From Acidimicrobiia bacterium (GTDB lineage: Bacteria > Actinomycetota > Acidimicrobiia > IMCC26256 > DASPTH01), in NCBI GenBank assembly GCA_040880805.1, contig JBBDHW010000054.1:1-64000 (forward strand): a stretch of DNA of 64,000 bases. Direction: 5' to 3'. Positions within the stretch are counted from its first letter, which is position 1, and each line of letters starts with the position of its first letter. Positions 27,608 to 36,422 of the stretch are shown piece after piece. The notes under the pieces were generated by a model that was given only the letters and a program-made list of their open reading frames with translations, was not told the DNA's origin and did no database searches. The translations under genes were made by a program, and so were the position numbers.

Positions 27608-29154
27608 TCAGCGAGGCGCGCGCACAGCAGTACGTCGAGCAGGGCTGGTGGGATGGGTCGACGCTCGCGGCACGCGTGCACCAGTTCGCCCTGGACCAAC
27701 CCGAGTCGATCGCCGTCGTCGACGAGACCACCGATTCGCGTGTCACGTACAGCCAGCTCTGGGACGACGCGTGCAGGGTCGCCGCGTTCCTCGGTGAGCA
27801 CCGCGTGTGGCCCGGCGACGTGGTGTCGGTACAACTGCCCAACTGGTACGAGACCGTGGCCGTCGACCTCGGCGTGCTCGCACACGGCGCGGTGCTCAAC
27901 CCGCTGCTGCCGAACTACCGAGCGCGTGAACTGCACCACATCCTCGGCACCGCGCGCACGAAATTGCTCTTCACCCCGGATGAGTTCCGCGGCTTCGACC
28001 ACGCCGCGCTCGGCCGCCACCTGCACGAGTCGCTCGACACGCTGGGCACCCATGTGATCGTGCGCGGTCGCGGTGACTTCTGGCAGCACGTACTCGGACG
28101 GCCGTCCGAGCACGTCGAGCCGTCGGCCGATCCCGCCGCGCTCTCCGAGGTGATCTTCACTTCCGGCACCGAGGCAACGCCGAAGGGCGTGATGCACACC
28201 GAGCACACCACGAACTGCAACGTGCGCTCGGCGTACGCGGTGAACAAGCTCACCGCTGACGACGTCGTGTGGGTGCCGAGCCCGATCGGTCACTCGACCG
28301 GCCTCAACTTCGGTGTCCGCCTCGCCCTCTATTTCGGGATGAAGCTGGTGCTCCAGGACCGTTGGGACGCGGACCGGGCCGTCGAGCTGATCGAACGGGA
28401 GCGGTGCTCGTACACGCTCGCGGCCACCACGTTCCTCACCGACCTCGTGAACGCGGCGGCGCGTTCGGATCGCGACGTGTCGACGCTCACCCGTTTCGGC
28501 TGCGGGGGCGCGCCGGTCCCGCCCGAGATCGTGCGCGCGGGCGCCGACACGGGCATCAACGTGCTGCGCATCTACGGATTGACCGAAGCGTTGGTCGTGA
28601 GCTGGAACCGCGCCGGTTCGCCCCTCGAGAAGCGCATGCACACCGACGGGTTGGCGTTGCCCGAGGTGGAGCTCGAGGTTCGTGAGGGCGAAGTAATGGT
28701 GCGCGGCCCGAACGTGTGCGTCGGCCTGTTCGACGACCCCGAGCGCGAGCGGAACATCTTCACCGACGACGAGTGGCTGCACACCGGCGACGCCGGCGTG
28801 CTCGACGACGAGGGCTACCTCTCGATCGTCGGGCGCAAGAAGGAAATCATCATCCGCGGCGGTCTCAACATCGCGCCGCGCGAGATCGAAGACCTGCTCT
28901 GCGAGATGCCCGAGGTGCGCGCCGCCGCGGTGATCGGCGTCCCCGACGAACGGCTCGGCGAAATCACCTGCGCGTGCGTCGTCGTCAACGGGCCACTCGA
29001 GCTCGACGTCGTCGTCGCGTTCCTCACCGACCGCGACCTCGCGACGTACAAGCTGCCGCAGATGTTGCGGATCGTGACCGCGCTGCCCACGACGCCTTCC
29101 GGCAAGATTCGCAAGAACGAGCTCCGTGACCAGATCCTCGAGGAGACAGCATGA
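27604..29154 (+). CDS. Acyl-CoA ligase (AMP-binding)
   Basis: A 516-residue ANL ligase with IFTSGTEATPKGVMHTEH as P-loop, LRIYGLTEALVVSWN, GRKKEIIIRGGLNIAPREIE and the lysine motif LPTTPSGKIRKNEL. It should form a CoA thioester that feeds the thiolase-like and hydratase neighbours. ATG at 27604 is joined to the DUF35 stop by ATGA. Relatives occur as cyclohexanecarboxylate- or aryl-CoA ligases, so a cyclic or aromatic acid is plausible but unproven. Confidence 0.9.
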   Translation: MISEARAQQYVEQGWWDGSTLAARVHQFALDQPESIAVVDETTDSRVTYSQLWDDACRVAAFLGEHRVWPGDVVSVQLPNWYETVAVDLGVLAHGAVLNPLLPNYRARELHHILGTARTKLLFTPDEFRGFDHAALGRHLHESLDTLGTHVIVRGRGDFWQHVLGRPSEHVEPSADPAALSEVIFTSGTEATPKGVMHTEHTTNCNVRSAYAVNKLTADDVVWVPSPIGHSTGLNFGVRLALYFGMKLVLQDRWDADRAVELIERERCSYTLAATTFLTDLVNAAARSDRDVSTLTRFGCGGAPVPPEIVRAGADTGINVLRIYGLTEALVVSWNRAGSPLEKRMHTDGLALPEVELEVREGEVMVRGPNVCVGLFDDPERERNIFTDDEWLHTGDAGVLDDEGYLSIVGRKKEIIIRGGLNIAPREIEDLLCEMPEVRAAAVIGVPDERLGEITCACVVVNGPLELDVVVAFLTDRDLATYKLPQMLRIVTALPTTPSGKIRKNELRDQILEETA

Positions 29155-29966
29155 GCGCACCGCCGGACCAGACCCGATCGGTGCAGGTCGAAGACGTTCC
29201 GCTTCCCCACGGCGTCGCCCGGGTGTTGACGCTGAAGCGCCCCGACGCGCGCAATCCACTCGACTACGAAACCGTGACGCGCCTGCGCGCGCTCGCGGAA
29301 GAGGCCGACGCCGATCCGCTCGCACGCGTGGTGATCGTCACCGGCAGCGGCTCCGCGTTCTCGGCCGGTGGCGATTTGCGCGCCTACATCGAGCTCTACC
29401 GAGCCGAGTTCGCGTTTCGCGCGTTCCTCGACGAGTTCCGTCTGCTGAACGCGCGCATGGAGCACGGCCGCTTCGTGAGCATCGCGATGGTCAACGGCGC
29501 GTGCGTGGCCGGCGGGTTGGAGCTCGCGCTCGCCTGCGACCTGATCACCGTGGCCGACGGCGCTCCGATCGGCGACGGTCACCTCGCAACCGGCCAGATC
29601 GACGGCGCGGGAGGAAGCCAGCGGCTGGTGCGGGCCATCGGGATGCAGCGCGCCACGCAGCTCCTGCTCACCGGTCGTCTGTGGACCGGCGTTGAGGCCG
29701 CAGCCGCGGGTCTGGCGGTCTTCAGCGTCCCGGCCGCCGAGCTCCGCGAGCGGACGCTGGCGCTCGCCGCCGAGCTCGCGGCCCACAGCCCGATCGCGGT
29801 GAAGCACATGAAGACGCTCCTCGGCTACTCCGACCACCTCCCGTTCGAAGACGCCCTCTCCGCAGAACAGGAGCTGGTGCTGGGATACGCGACGCAGTCG
29901 CACGACGCGACCGAGGGCCTGCTCGCCTTCCTCGAGCGGCGGCCGGCGCGGTACACGGGCTCATGA
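29151..29966 (+). CDS. Enoyl-CoA hydratase/isomerase family protein
   Basis: A 271-residue crotonase-fold protein. Oxyanion-hole segments GSAFSAGGDLRAY and NGACVAGGLELALACD are clear, and the Glu in GGLE matches one catalytic Glu. The second (the PE of GQPE) is replaced in GDGHLATGQIDGAGGSQRL, so the chemistry may be isomerase- or lyase-like rather than plain hydration. It is coupled on both sides by ATGA overlaps. Confidence 0.88.
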   Translation: MSAPPDQTRSVQVEDVPLPHGVARVLTLKRPDARNPLDYETVTRLRALAEEADADPLARVVIVTGSGSAFSAGGDLRAYIELYRAEFAFRAFLDEFRLLNARMEHGRFVSIAMVNGACVAGGLELALACDLITVADGAPIGDGHLATGQIDGAGGSQRLVRAIGMQRATQLLLTGRLWTGVEAAAAGLAVFSVPAAELRERTLALAAELAAHSPIAVKHMKTLLGYSDHLPFEDALSAEQELVLGYATQSHDATEGLLAFLERRPARYTGS

Positions 29967-31381
29967 CCGAGAAGTCTGGACGGATCGACCGTTCCACGCT
30001 GCTCGCGCTGGTGGCAATGGCGCTCGGTGTCTTCGTGATTGCCAATGACTTCACCGCGTTGAGCGTCGCCATCCCCACGATCGAGAGCGATCTCCACACC
30101 ACGCTCACGAAGTCGCAGTGGGTCATCAACGGCTACGCGTTGGTCTTCGGAGTGCTCATCGTCACCGGTGGCCGCCTCGCCGACCTCTTCGGCCGCAAGC
30201 GGATCTTCATGGTGGGCGCGACGATCTTCGCCGGCTTCTCGTTGCTGGCCGGGCTGATGCCGAGCGTCGTGCCGCTGATCCTGTGTCGCGGGCTGATGGG
30301 CATCGGCGGTGCGCTCATGTGGCCGGCGATCCTCGGGATGACCTACGCATTGCTTCCCGACGACAAGGCAGGCCTGGCCGGAGGACTCATCATCGGTGTC
30401 GCGGGAATCGGCAACGCGGTCGGCCCGTTGCTCGGTGGGTTCCTGACCGAGGAACTGAGTTGGCGCTGGGTGTTCTTCCTCAACCTGCCGGTCACCGCGT
30501 TCGCGGTGCTCGTCACGTACCGGTTGGTGCAGGAGAGCACGGTCGACACGACCGAACGCCACATCGACTACGTAGGAATCGCGGTCCTGTCCTCGGGAAT
30601 CGTGGCAATCCTGCTCGCGCTCGACCAGGGTCCCGACGAGGGATTCGGCGACCCGGCGATCCTCGCGCTCTTCACCGCGGGCGCGGTGCTACTCGGCTCG
30701 TTCGCCGCCGTCGAACGCCGCCAGGGCGCGGGCGCGCTGGTGCCGAGCGATGTGTTGCGCAACCGCGTGTTCACCGCGTCATGTGCCGCGGTGCTCTTGA
30801 TGTCGGCGATCTTCTTCGCCTCACTGCTCTACCTGCCACAGTTCATGGAGAAGGTTCTCGACTTCTCGGCGCTGCGGTCCGGCGCGGGGCTCCTGCCCCT
30901 GATGGTCGTGTTCGCGATCACGTCGTTCGTGGCCGGACCGCTCTACGGCCGACTGGGCGCGCGCGCGGTCGTATCTGTCGGAGCGGCGTGTCTCGGGATC
31001 GGCATCTTTCTGTTGTCGCTCGTGGACGACGGCTCTTCGTACGCCTCGCTCGTGCCCGGCATGATCGTGCTCGGTGTCGGTGTCGGGCTCTTCTACTCGT
31101 CGATCACGACCGTGGCGGTCACCTCACTCGACCCTTCGCGATCGAGCCTGGCGGGCGGGATCGTGTACATGTGCCAGATCGCGGGCGGCGCCGTCGGCCT
31201 CGGGTTGAACACCGCGATCGTCACGTCGGCATCGAGCCTCAGCGACGGCATCAGCGTCGCCTTCAAGGTCGACGCCGGACTCGCGGTACTGGGCTTCCTC
31301 GTCGTGCTCTCCGTGATCGGCCGCCACGAAGAGGTCACACCGCGCAGCGCGCTCCGCCACCACCACCGCGCCCACGCGTAG
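29963..31381 (+). CDS. DHA2-type MFS transporter (probable drug or metabolite exporter)
   Basis: A 472-residue transporter with about 14 hydrophobic helices. SQWVINGYALVFGVLIVTGG and GRLADLFGRKRIFMVG are the DHA2 (EmrB/QacA) signatures of helix 2 and loop 2-3. It should export a small molecule with protons. It is the last gene of the operon and is joined to the hydratase gene by ATGA. An exporter behind an A-T-TE synthetase suggests that the operon makes something secreted, or protects against its substrate. Confidence 0.9.
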   Translation: MTEKSGRIDRSTLLALVAMALGVFVIANDFTALSVAIPTIESDLHTTLTKSQWVINGYALVFGVLIVTGGRLADLFGRKRIFMVGATIFAGFSLLAGLMPSVVPLILCRGLMGIGGALMWPAILGMTYALLPDDKAGLAGGLIIGVAGIGNAVGPLLGGFLTEELSWRWVFFLNLPVTAFAVLVTYRLVQESTVDTTERHIDYVGIAVLSSGIVAILLALDQGPDEGFGDPAILALFTAGAVLLGSFAAVERRQGAGALVPSDVLRNRVFTASCAAVLLMSAIFFASLLYLPQFMEKVLDFSALRSGAGLLPLMVVFAITSFVAGPLYGRLGARAVVSVGAACLGIGIFLLSLVDDGSSYASLVPGMIVLGVGVGLFYSSITTVAVTSLDPSRSSLAGGIVYMCQIAGGAVGLGLNTAIVTSASSLSDGISVAFKVDAGLAVLGFLVVLSVIGRHEEVTPRSALRHHHRAHA

Positions 31382-31389
31382 CGGCGCGG

Positions 31390-31637
31390 TCACGTTGCGG
31401 GGAGGATGCCCGTCCAGGTGCCGATCTCCTTCCAGGGGTTCCCGCACGCGAAGTTGACCGTGCCGGAGTCCTTAGATTCGCAGCGGACGCACCCGGGGCG
31501 TCTCCATCGAAGAAACGAGTCGTGACATTGGTGCTCGGGGCGTTCGCGCACGCGTTCCCGTCGGAATGCAGGTACGCCCCCTGATCGCCCCCGTTGTACC
31601 CCATCCGCCCCGACCGCCACCACGGCCCCAGCAGCAA
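31390..31637 (-). pseudogene. Possible remnant of a small exported protein, frameshifted
   Basis: Two overlapping minus-strand frames each look protein-like in different halves. The upstream frame reads GYNGGDQGAYLHSDGNAC and TRFFDGDAPG; the other reads ESKDSGTVNFACGNPWKEI and ends at a stop near 31390. A single frameshift near 31470-31500 would join them into a roughly 80-residue product. There is no clear start or signal. The call rests on composition only and is weak. Confidence 0.3.
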
Positions 31638-31646
31638 CGCTCTCGC

Positions 31647-32834
31647 TCAGGCGACCTTCATGAGACGGGCGAGGTTTCCGCCCATGACCAGTTCCTGGTC
31701 CTCGATGGGCATCGTGGCGATGTCATCCGAGAAGCCGAGCGGGTCACGGAGACCCTCGGGATGCGGGAAGTCGGAGCCGAACATGCTGTTGGCACTGCCG
31801 AGCATCGAGATGAGCTCGACCGGGTTCGCGTCACGGAAGATGTGGATCCAGAAGTTGCGCCGCAGGACCTCGAGCGGATCCTCGTCGAACAGGACGGGCG
31901 CGCGCTCGTACGCGTCGGCGAACTGGCGAAGCATCGGGCGGGTCCATTCGTTGAAGTGCTCGACGATCACGACCTTCAGGCGCGGGAAGCGAGTGAGCAT
32001 GCCGTGCCCGATCATCGATGCGATGAGATCGCTCGTCTGCGAGCGTGGCGTCGCCAACGCGCGAACCGCCGACGCGCCGAAAGGCCTCTCGAAGTAGCCG
32101 CCGGCCTCGGGCGTGCCGTCGAGCTCGGCGAGGTCGACGGGGTAGCGCCGGTTCACGGTGTTGTGCAGCCCTACGACGATGTCGTGCTCCTGCATGGCCT
32201 CCCAGAAGGGGTCGAACTCCGGCAGTGCGAACGAGCGCGGCCCCGTGGGCCCGAACACCGGGGCCGGCCGGATGTAGACGATCCTGGCTCCGCGCTCGAC
32301 CACCCACTCGAGCTCCTTGATCGCCCGATCGACGATCGCCATACCGATCGCCGGTGTGGGGAAGATCGTGTCCTCGTAGCCGAACGTCCAGTGCTCGTAC
32401 ATCCACTCGTTGAGCGCGTGCAGGACGGCGTGAGTCGCGAGCGGGTCTTCGGGCATCGCCTGCTCGATGACGCTGGCGAGCGTCGGCCACATCAGCGACC
32501 GGGTGATGCCGAACTCCTGCATCAGCTTGTACCGAGGCTCGACATCGAAGAAGGCGTCGAGGCCGGCGATCGAGCGGCGGTTGAGTGGGTCGTCCTGTTG
32601 GCCACCGGGGGGCGCTACCCGCGCAAAGGTCGGATTCGGAATGGCGCGGCTGATCCGGTCCTTCACGGCGAGCTTCGTGCGACGGTCGTACTCGACGTAC
32701 TTGATGATGCCTTCGTATTCGGGCGGGATGAACTTCGTGAAGGCGTCGGGGTTCTCGTACATGTGGTTGTCGGAGTCGAAGACCGGGTAGTCCAGGTTCC
32801 GGTCCCGTACGAAGAACAGCTCGTCATCGCTCAT
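31647..32834 (-). CDS. PF04909-type amidohydrolase
   Basis: About 395 residues. The N-terminal metal motif is DSDNH (D22, H24), a central GLHNTVNRRYP follows, and GSDFPHPEGL carries the late Asp. ATG at 32834 is chosen because a strong GAGGAGGG lies just upstream; GTG 32858 in the same frame would give a GTGA overlap with the preceding gene. It is the second gene of a two-gene unit with another amidohydrolase. The two are clearly different in sequence, so they may act in sequence or as a heteromer. Confidence 0.88.
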   Translation of the reverse strand: MSDDELFFVRDRNLDYPVFDSDNHMYENPDAFTKFIPPEYEGIIKYVEYDRRTKLAVKDRISRAIPNPTFARVAPPGGQQDDPLNRRSIAGLDAFFDVEPRYKLMQEFGITRSLMWPTLASVIEQAMPEDPLATHAVLHALNEWMYEHWTFGYEDTIFPTPAIGMAIVDRAIKELEWVVERGARIVYIRPAPVFGPTGPRSFALPEFDPFWEAMQEHDIVVGLHNTVNRRYPVDLAELDGTPEAGGYFERPFGASAVRALATPRSQTSDLIASMIGHGMLTRFPRLKVVIVEHFNEWTRPMLRQFADAYERAPVLFDEDPLEVLRRNFWIHIFRDANPVELISMLGSANSMFGSDFPHPEGLRDPLGFSDDIATMPIEDQELVMGGNLARLMKVA

Positions 32835-32854
32835 CGCATCCCTCCTCGCCGTCG

Positions 32855-34021
32855 TCACGCTGGTACCGCTGCCGCCTCGCCGAGTTCGAAGGCGACGCGG
32901 TCGAACTGCGGCGCCAGGGCCGCGAGGTCGAGGTGGTACACCTCAGCGGCGTTCTCGTAGAGCACCTTCCGGGCGTCCGCCTCGGTCACGGTCGGCATCG
33001 CGGCGAGCAGCCGCGCGTTCTCGATCACTCGAGGGAAGATGGACTCCGGGTGCGGGTAATCGACGCCGAACATCGCGTTGTCGCTGTGGATCCGGAATCG
33101 CTCCCCGGCACCGCGGGCGCCGCTCAGGTCACCGGCCGACAGCTGCGCGGGGTGAAACGGCGAGATGCCCGCGTAGCAGTTCGACTCCCAGTACTCGCTG
33201 GGCAGCCGAGAGTACGGCTTGGCCTGGCGGAGCGACTCCGCGAAGTCCGTCCAGTCGTCGGCCATGCGCTCTCGCCCGTCCAGCATCTCGATCATCGGCG
33301 CGATCCACCACGCCTCGGTCTCGATGAAGGCGATCTTCAGATCCGGGAAGCGATCGAACACGCCACCCAGGATGAGCTGCCACAGCGATCGGCCCGAGAA
33401 GAACGAGTGCTCGGCGGCGAGCACCATGAACGCGGCGAAGATCTGGGGCTGGTAGTCCGGTGCGCCGGTGCCGCCGTGCTGGCTGAGCGGCAGGCAGACG
33501 TCCTGGCACGCAGCCCAGATCGGGTCGAGCGCGGGATCGAAGAAAAACTTCGAGCCCGGGTAGAGGGGAGGCATCAGGATGCCGACGAGGCCCTGCTCCT
33601 TGGCCCAACGGATGTCCTTCACGGCCTGGTCGACGTCGTCGAAGGACACCAGCGCCTGCCCGTGCAACCGGTCCGGCGCCTCGGAGCAGAAGTCGATCAC
33701 CCAGCGATTGAACGCCATGTTGGCCTGACGGGTCTGCTCCGGGTCGGGCGCGAAATCGACGCGCCCGGCCGCGAACGGCGCACCATTCGTGAAGAGGATC
33801 TCGGCCGCCACTCCCTGGGTCTCGAGGTCGGCGAGCCGCCGCTTGGGGTTCCACTGCGCGTCCTCGCCGAACTCGGGTCGAACGAACCCGTCGGGCATGC
33901 CCTCGAAGCTCTTGACCCAGTCGTCGAACGCGTCGCGCCACTTCGGGTCGATGTAGTCGCGGTAGCCCTCACGCGGCGCCTTGACATGGCCGTCGACCGA
34001 GATAATCGCCACTCGCCCCAT
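32855..34021 (-). CDS. PF04909-type amidohydrolase
   Basis: About 388 residues from ATG 34021, which follows GAGGGG. It has SVDGH (D10, H12) near the N terminus, LPLSQHGGTGAPDY in the centre and FGVDYPHPES near the C terminus. It resembles the gene at 12192 more than its own neighbour in the N-terminal region (both start with VAIISVDGH-like strands). An inverted repeat, CTGCC-N6-GGCAG, lies at 34111-34126 upstream and could be an operator. The substrate is unknown. Confidence 0.88.
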   Translation of the reverse strand: MGRVAIISVDGHVKAPREGYRDYIDPKWRDAFDDWVKSFEGMPDGFVRPEFGEDAQWNPKRRLADLETQGVAAEILFTNGAPFAAGRVDFAPDPEQTRQANMAFNRWVIDFCSEAPDRLHGQALVSFDDVDQAVKDIRWAKEQGLVGILMPPLYPGSKFFFDPALDPIWAACQDVCLPLSQHGGTGAPDYQPQIFAAFMVLAAEHSFFSGRSLWQLILGGVFDRFPDLKIAFIETEAWWIAPMIEMLDGRERMADDWTDFAESLRQAKPYSRLPSEYWESNCYAGISPFHPAQLSAGDLSGARGAGERFRIHSDNAMFGVDYPHPESIFPRVIENARLLAAMPTVTEADARKVLYENAAEVYHLDLAALAPQFDRVAFELGEAAAVPA

Positions 34022-34239
34022 CGCCCACCCCTCGACCATCGAACACGAACACGCAACCCCGGACAGGGGCAGTATGACGCCCGGCGGGCGCGGCGGCAAC
34101 AACAGGGCGCTGCCACAAGCGGCAGTGTCTGGGTGGCGAGCACTGACCGATCGACGCGAGAGTGACGTTCGAGGGCTTCGGTCCGTCCGGCAAGTCGGGT
34201 CGTCCTGCCTGCCCCGCGCGCGTCACACCAGGTTCATGA

Positions 34240-35569
34240 TCGCTACGCATAGCCGCACCCCACAGTTCGTCGGGCGCGCTGAATGCGCACGCTCGGATTG
34301 CGAACGACGTGTTCGTGGCTGCGACCGAAGCCGGTCATCAACGCGTCGCCACGGTCGCAGCCGGAACGGCTGCGTACGCGCTCGGCCTCCAAGCGCGATT
34401 CGACGACGCCGATGCGCTCTTCGTTCGAAGCGTGGAGCTGGCAGAGCAGGACGCGAACTCTTACCGGCTGGCATGGTCGCGAGCGCAACGCGGCGTGATC
34501 CTCGGGCTCTCGGGCCGTCTCGCCGACGCGTTCACCTCTCTCGAGCTCGCGCTCGACACCAGCGTCTGGGCTCCGGACGCGCTCGCCTTCGAGGACCTCG
34601 TGCAGTGCTGTTGGCTCGCTGGGCGGCTGGAGACCGGCCTCGCGTGGCTCGAGCGCTCGCTCGTGCGGCGAACGCTGCACGGGAGTCGACGGCGGGCGTG
34701 GGCGTTGGCGATCGGTGCTCGGATCTCCGGGGCAGGCCAACCGCGGTCGCGGCCAGCTCGACGCCGCGGTCGCCACGTATGAGGGCCGGGAGATCATGGC
34801 CTGGAGTTGTTGGTGTCTGTGGTCTGAAGGCGCGCTCGCCTGGTCGCAGGGAGACTCCGTGGGCGCGTTGCGCGCCTTTGACGAAGCCCTCGCGCGGATC
34901 CGGCGGCTCGGCGCCGTCGCGCTCGAAGCCCTGTGCCTCACAGACGTGTCCGAAGTCGTCGCCGATATTGGTGACGATCGGCGCGGCGGCCAGATTGCGG
35001 CGCGCGCGCTCGTCCTGGCGGACGCGGCGGCGGGATCGCTGCCGGAGCATCTTGCGCATCTCTCCGTGGCGTGGAGCGAGATCGCCTTCCGCCGACCGGA
35101 AGCGGCCATCGAGCCGGCGCAGCAGGCAGCACAGAAGCTCCGTGAGGCCGGTTATCGGCTGCACGCGGCCATTGCCCTCGATGTCGAGGCGCGCGCGTTG
35201 GAGGCAGTGGAGCGAACGGCGGCGATCAGCGTTGCCGGTGCCGCCGCCGAGGCGTTCCATTCTTGTGGTGCGAGCTGGCGCCGTGATCGGGTCCTCGGGC
35301 GACTTACGCGACTCGGGAGTCGCGGACGGCGGACGGCGGCATCAGTGCGCGGACCGGACACGCTGACGGAACGCGAGCGCGAGGTCGCGCATCTCGCTGC
35401 GCGTGGTTTCACGGCGAAGGAGATCAGCGAGCGGCTGTACATCGGCCGCCGCACCGTCGAAACCCACCTCCAGATCATCTACGCGAAGCTTGGCGTCGGT
35501 TCCAAGCGCGAACTCGTGGGGCACGCGGAGCGGTTCCGCGATGCGGCGTCGCCCTGGCCGGTTCCGTAG
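34240..35569 (+). pseudogene. Truncated, frameshifted LuxR-type TPR regulator
   Basis: The 3' part of a large transcriptional regulator. One frame (to about 34735) encodes helical TPR-like repeats: ARIANDVFVAATEAGHQRVA, QARFDDADALFVRSVELA. A second frame continues them (QLDAAVATYEGREIMAW) and ends in a LuxR helix-turn-helix, LTEREREVAHLAARGFTAKE then GRRTVETHLQIIYAKLGV. The switch lies near 34725-34740. No start codon or ATPase domain is present upstream (a TGA at 34237 closes the frame). The DNA-binding end could still be made from GTG 34715, but the gene as a whole looks dead. Confidence 0.72.
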
Positions 35570-35645
35570 TCGGTTCCGTAGTTGGTACGGGTGTCGCGGA
35601 GCCCTCCTACTCGTACGCTCGTCGCACCATTGCGAGGAGGTCCCG

Positions 35646-36422
35646 ATGAGCTTGTATGAGGAGCTTGGTGGTGACGAGGCGATCAGCGCGGCACTCGACG
35701 CCTTCTACGTGAAGATCTTCGCCGACCCACGCGTCAGCGGGTACTTCGTGGATGTCGACATGCCGAAGCTCAAGGGCCACGCTCGCGCGTTCCTCGCACT
35801 GGCTTTCGGCGGTCCTGACCGGTACATGGGCCGCGACCTCCGAACGGTGCACGAGCGTCCGCGCTCCATGGGGCTCGATGATTCGGACACCGACGTGTTC
35901 TTTTCGCACTTTCGCGAGGTGCTCGAAGAGTTCGGCGTAGACGAGGGACGGATCGCCGCCGTCATGGACATCGCCGAGGGCGGTAGGAGCGAGGTGCTCG
36001 CCGTGATCGGACGGCCTCGAACGTTACGAGGGCACCCGACTCGGCGCGCAGGAACTACTCGCCCAACTGGGCCACCTGGTCGACGACCAGCGGTGCGGCG
36101 ACCGTGCGCCGACTCGGCCGACCGCGACCAGCGGTACACGAAGGTGCGCGGCCCCGCCTCGAGCGTGCCGACGAGGCCGTGGACCGACGCGACTCCATCG
36201 AGGCCCGCGCGCATCAGAGCACCCTTCGGAGGGTCGGGCCATCGACGGGTTCAACAAGACCGCGATGGAACGCGATCCGTCGACGGCCGAGGAGCAGGCG
36301 TATCCACTCGCGTTCCTCAACAGCGACGCCGCGGGGCACCTGAACGGACAGGTGGTCAGCGTCGACTACGGCTACACGCGAGCTCTTCGGCGACGCTCAC
36401 GGCTGCGGTGCCGGCTTGCTGA
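35646..36422 (+). CDS. Truncated haemoglobin (group I type) with a read-through tail
   Basis: The first 120 residues are a truncated globin: SLYEELGGDEAISAALDAFY, FFVDVD-like YFVDVDMPKLKGHARAF and the haem His in RTVHERPRS. ATG at 35646 follows GAGGAGG. Such proteins bind O2 or NO and end near residue 120-135. Here no stop comes at the expected place (about 36005). The frame runs on for about 140 Arg-rich residues of non-protein-like sequence to 36422, through DNA that holds an SDR fragment in another frame. The globin core looks intact; the tail is probably an artefact of a rearrangement or deletion. Confidence 0.75.
   Translation: MSLYEELGGDEAISAALDAFYVKIFADPRVSGYFVDVDMPKLKGHARAFLALAFGGPDRYMGRDLRTVHERPRSMGLDDSDTDVFFSHFREVLEEFGVDEGRIAAVMDIAEGGRSEVLAVIGRPRTLRGHPTRRAGTTRPTGPPGRRPAVRRPCADSADRDQRYTKVRGPASSVPTRPWTDATPSRPARIRAPFGGSGHRRVQQDRDGTRSVDGRGAGVSTRVPQQRRRGAPERTGGQRRLRLHASSSATLTAAVPAC
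36238..36390 (+). pseudogene. C-terminal fragment of a short-chain dehydrogenase
   Basis: In the frame starting at 36238 the peptide IDGFNKTAMERDPSTAEEQ continues as AYPLAFLNSDAAGHLNGQ and VVSVDYGY. This is the standard SDR ending (EEQAYPLxFLNSDAA-xxxNG-xxxVDxG). No SDR sequence precedes it. It lies on the opposite strand to, and points at, the SDR gene at 36372-37172, which lacks just this part. Confidence 0.75.

Noticed and set aside
27394-29325. A 643-codon minus-strand open frame opposite the acyl-CoA ligase
   Set aside because: It is antisense to a complete AMP-binding enzyme, with low-complexity composition.
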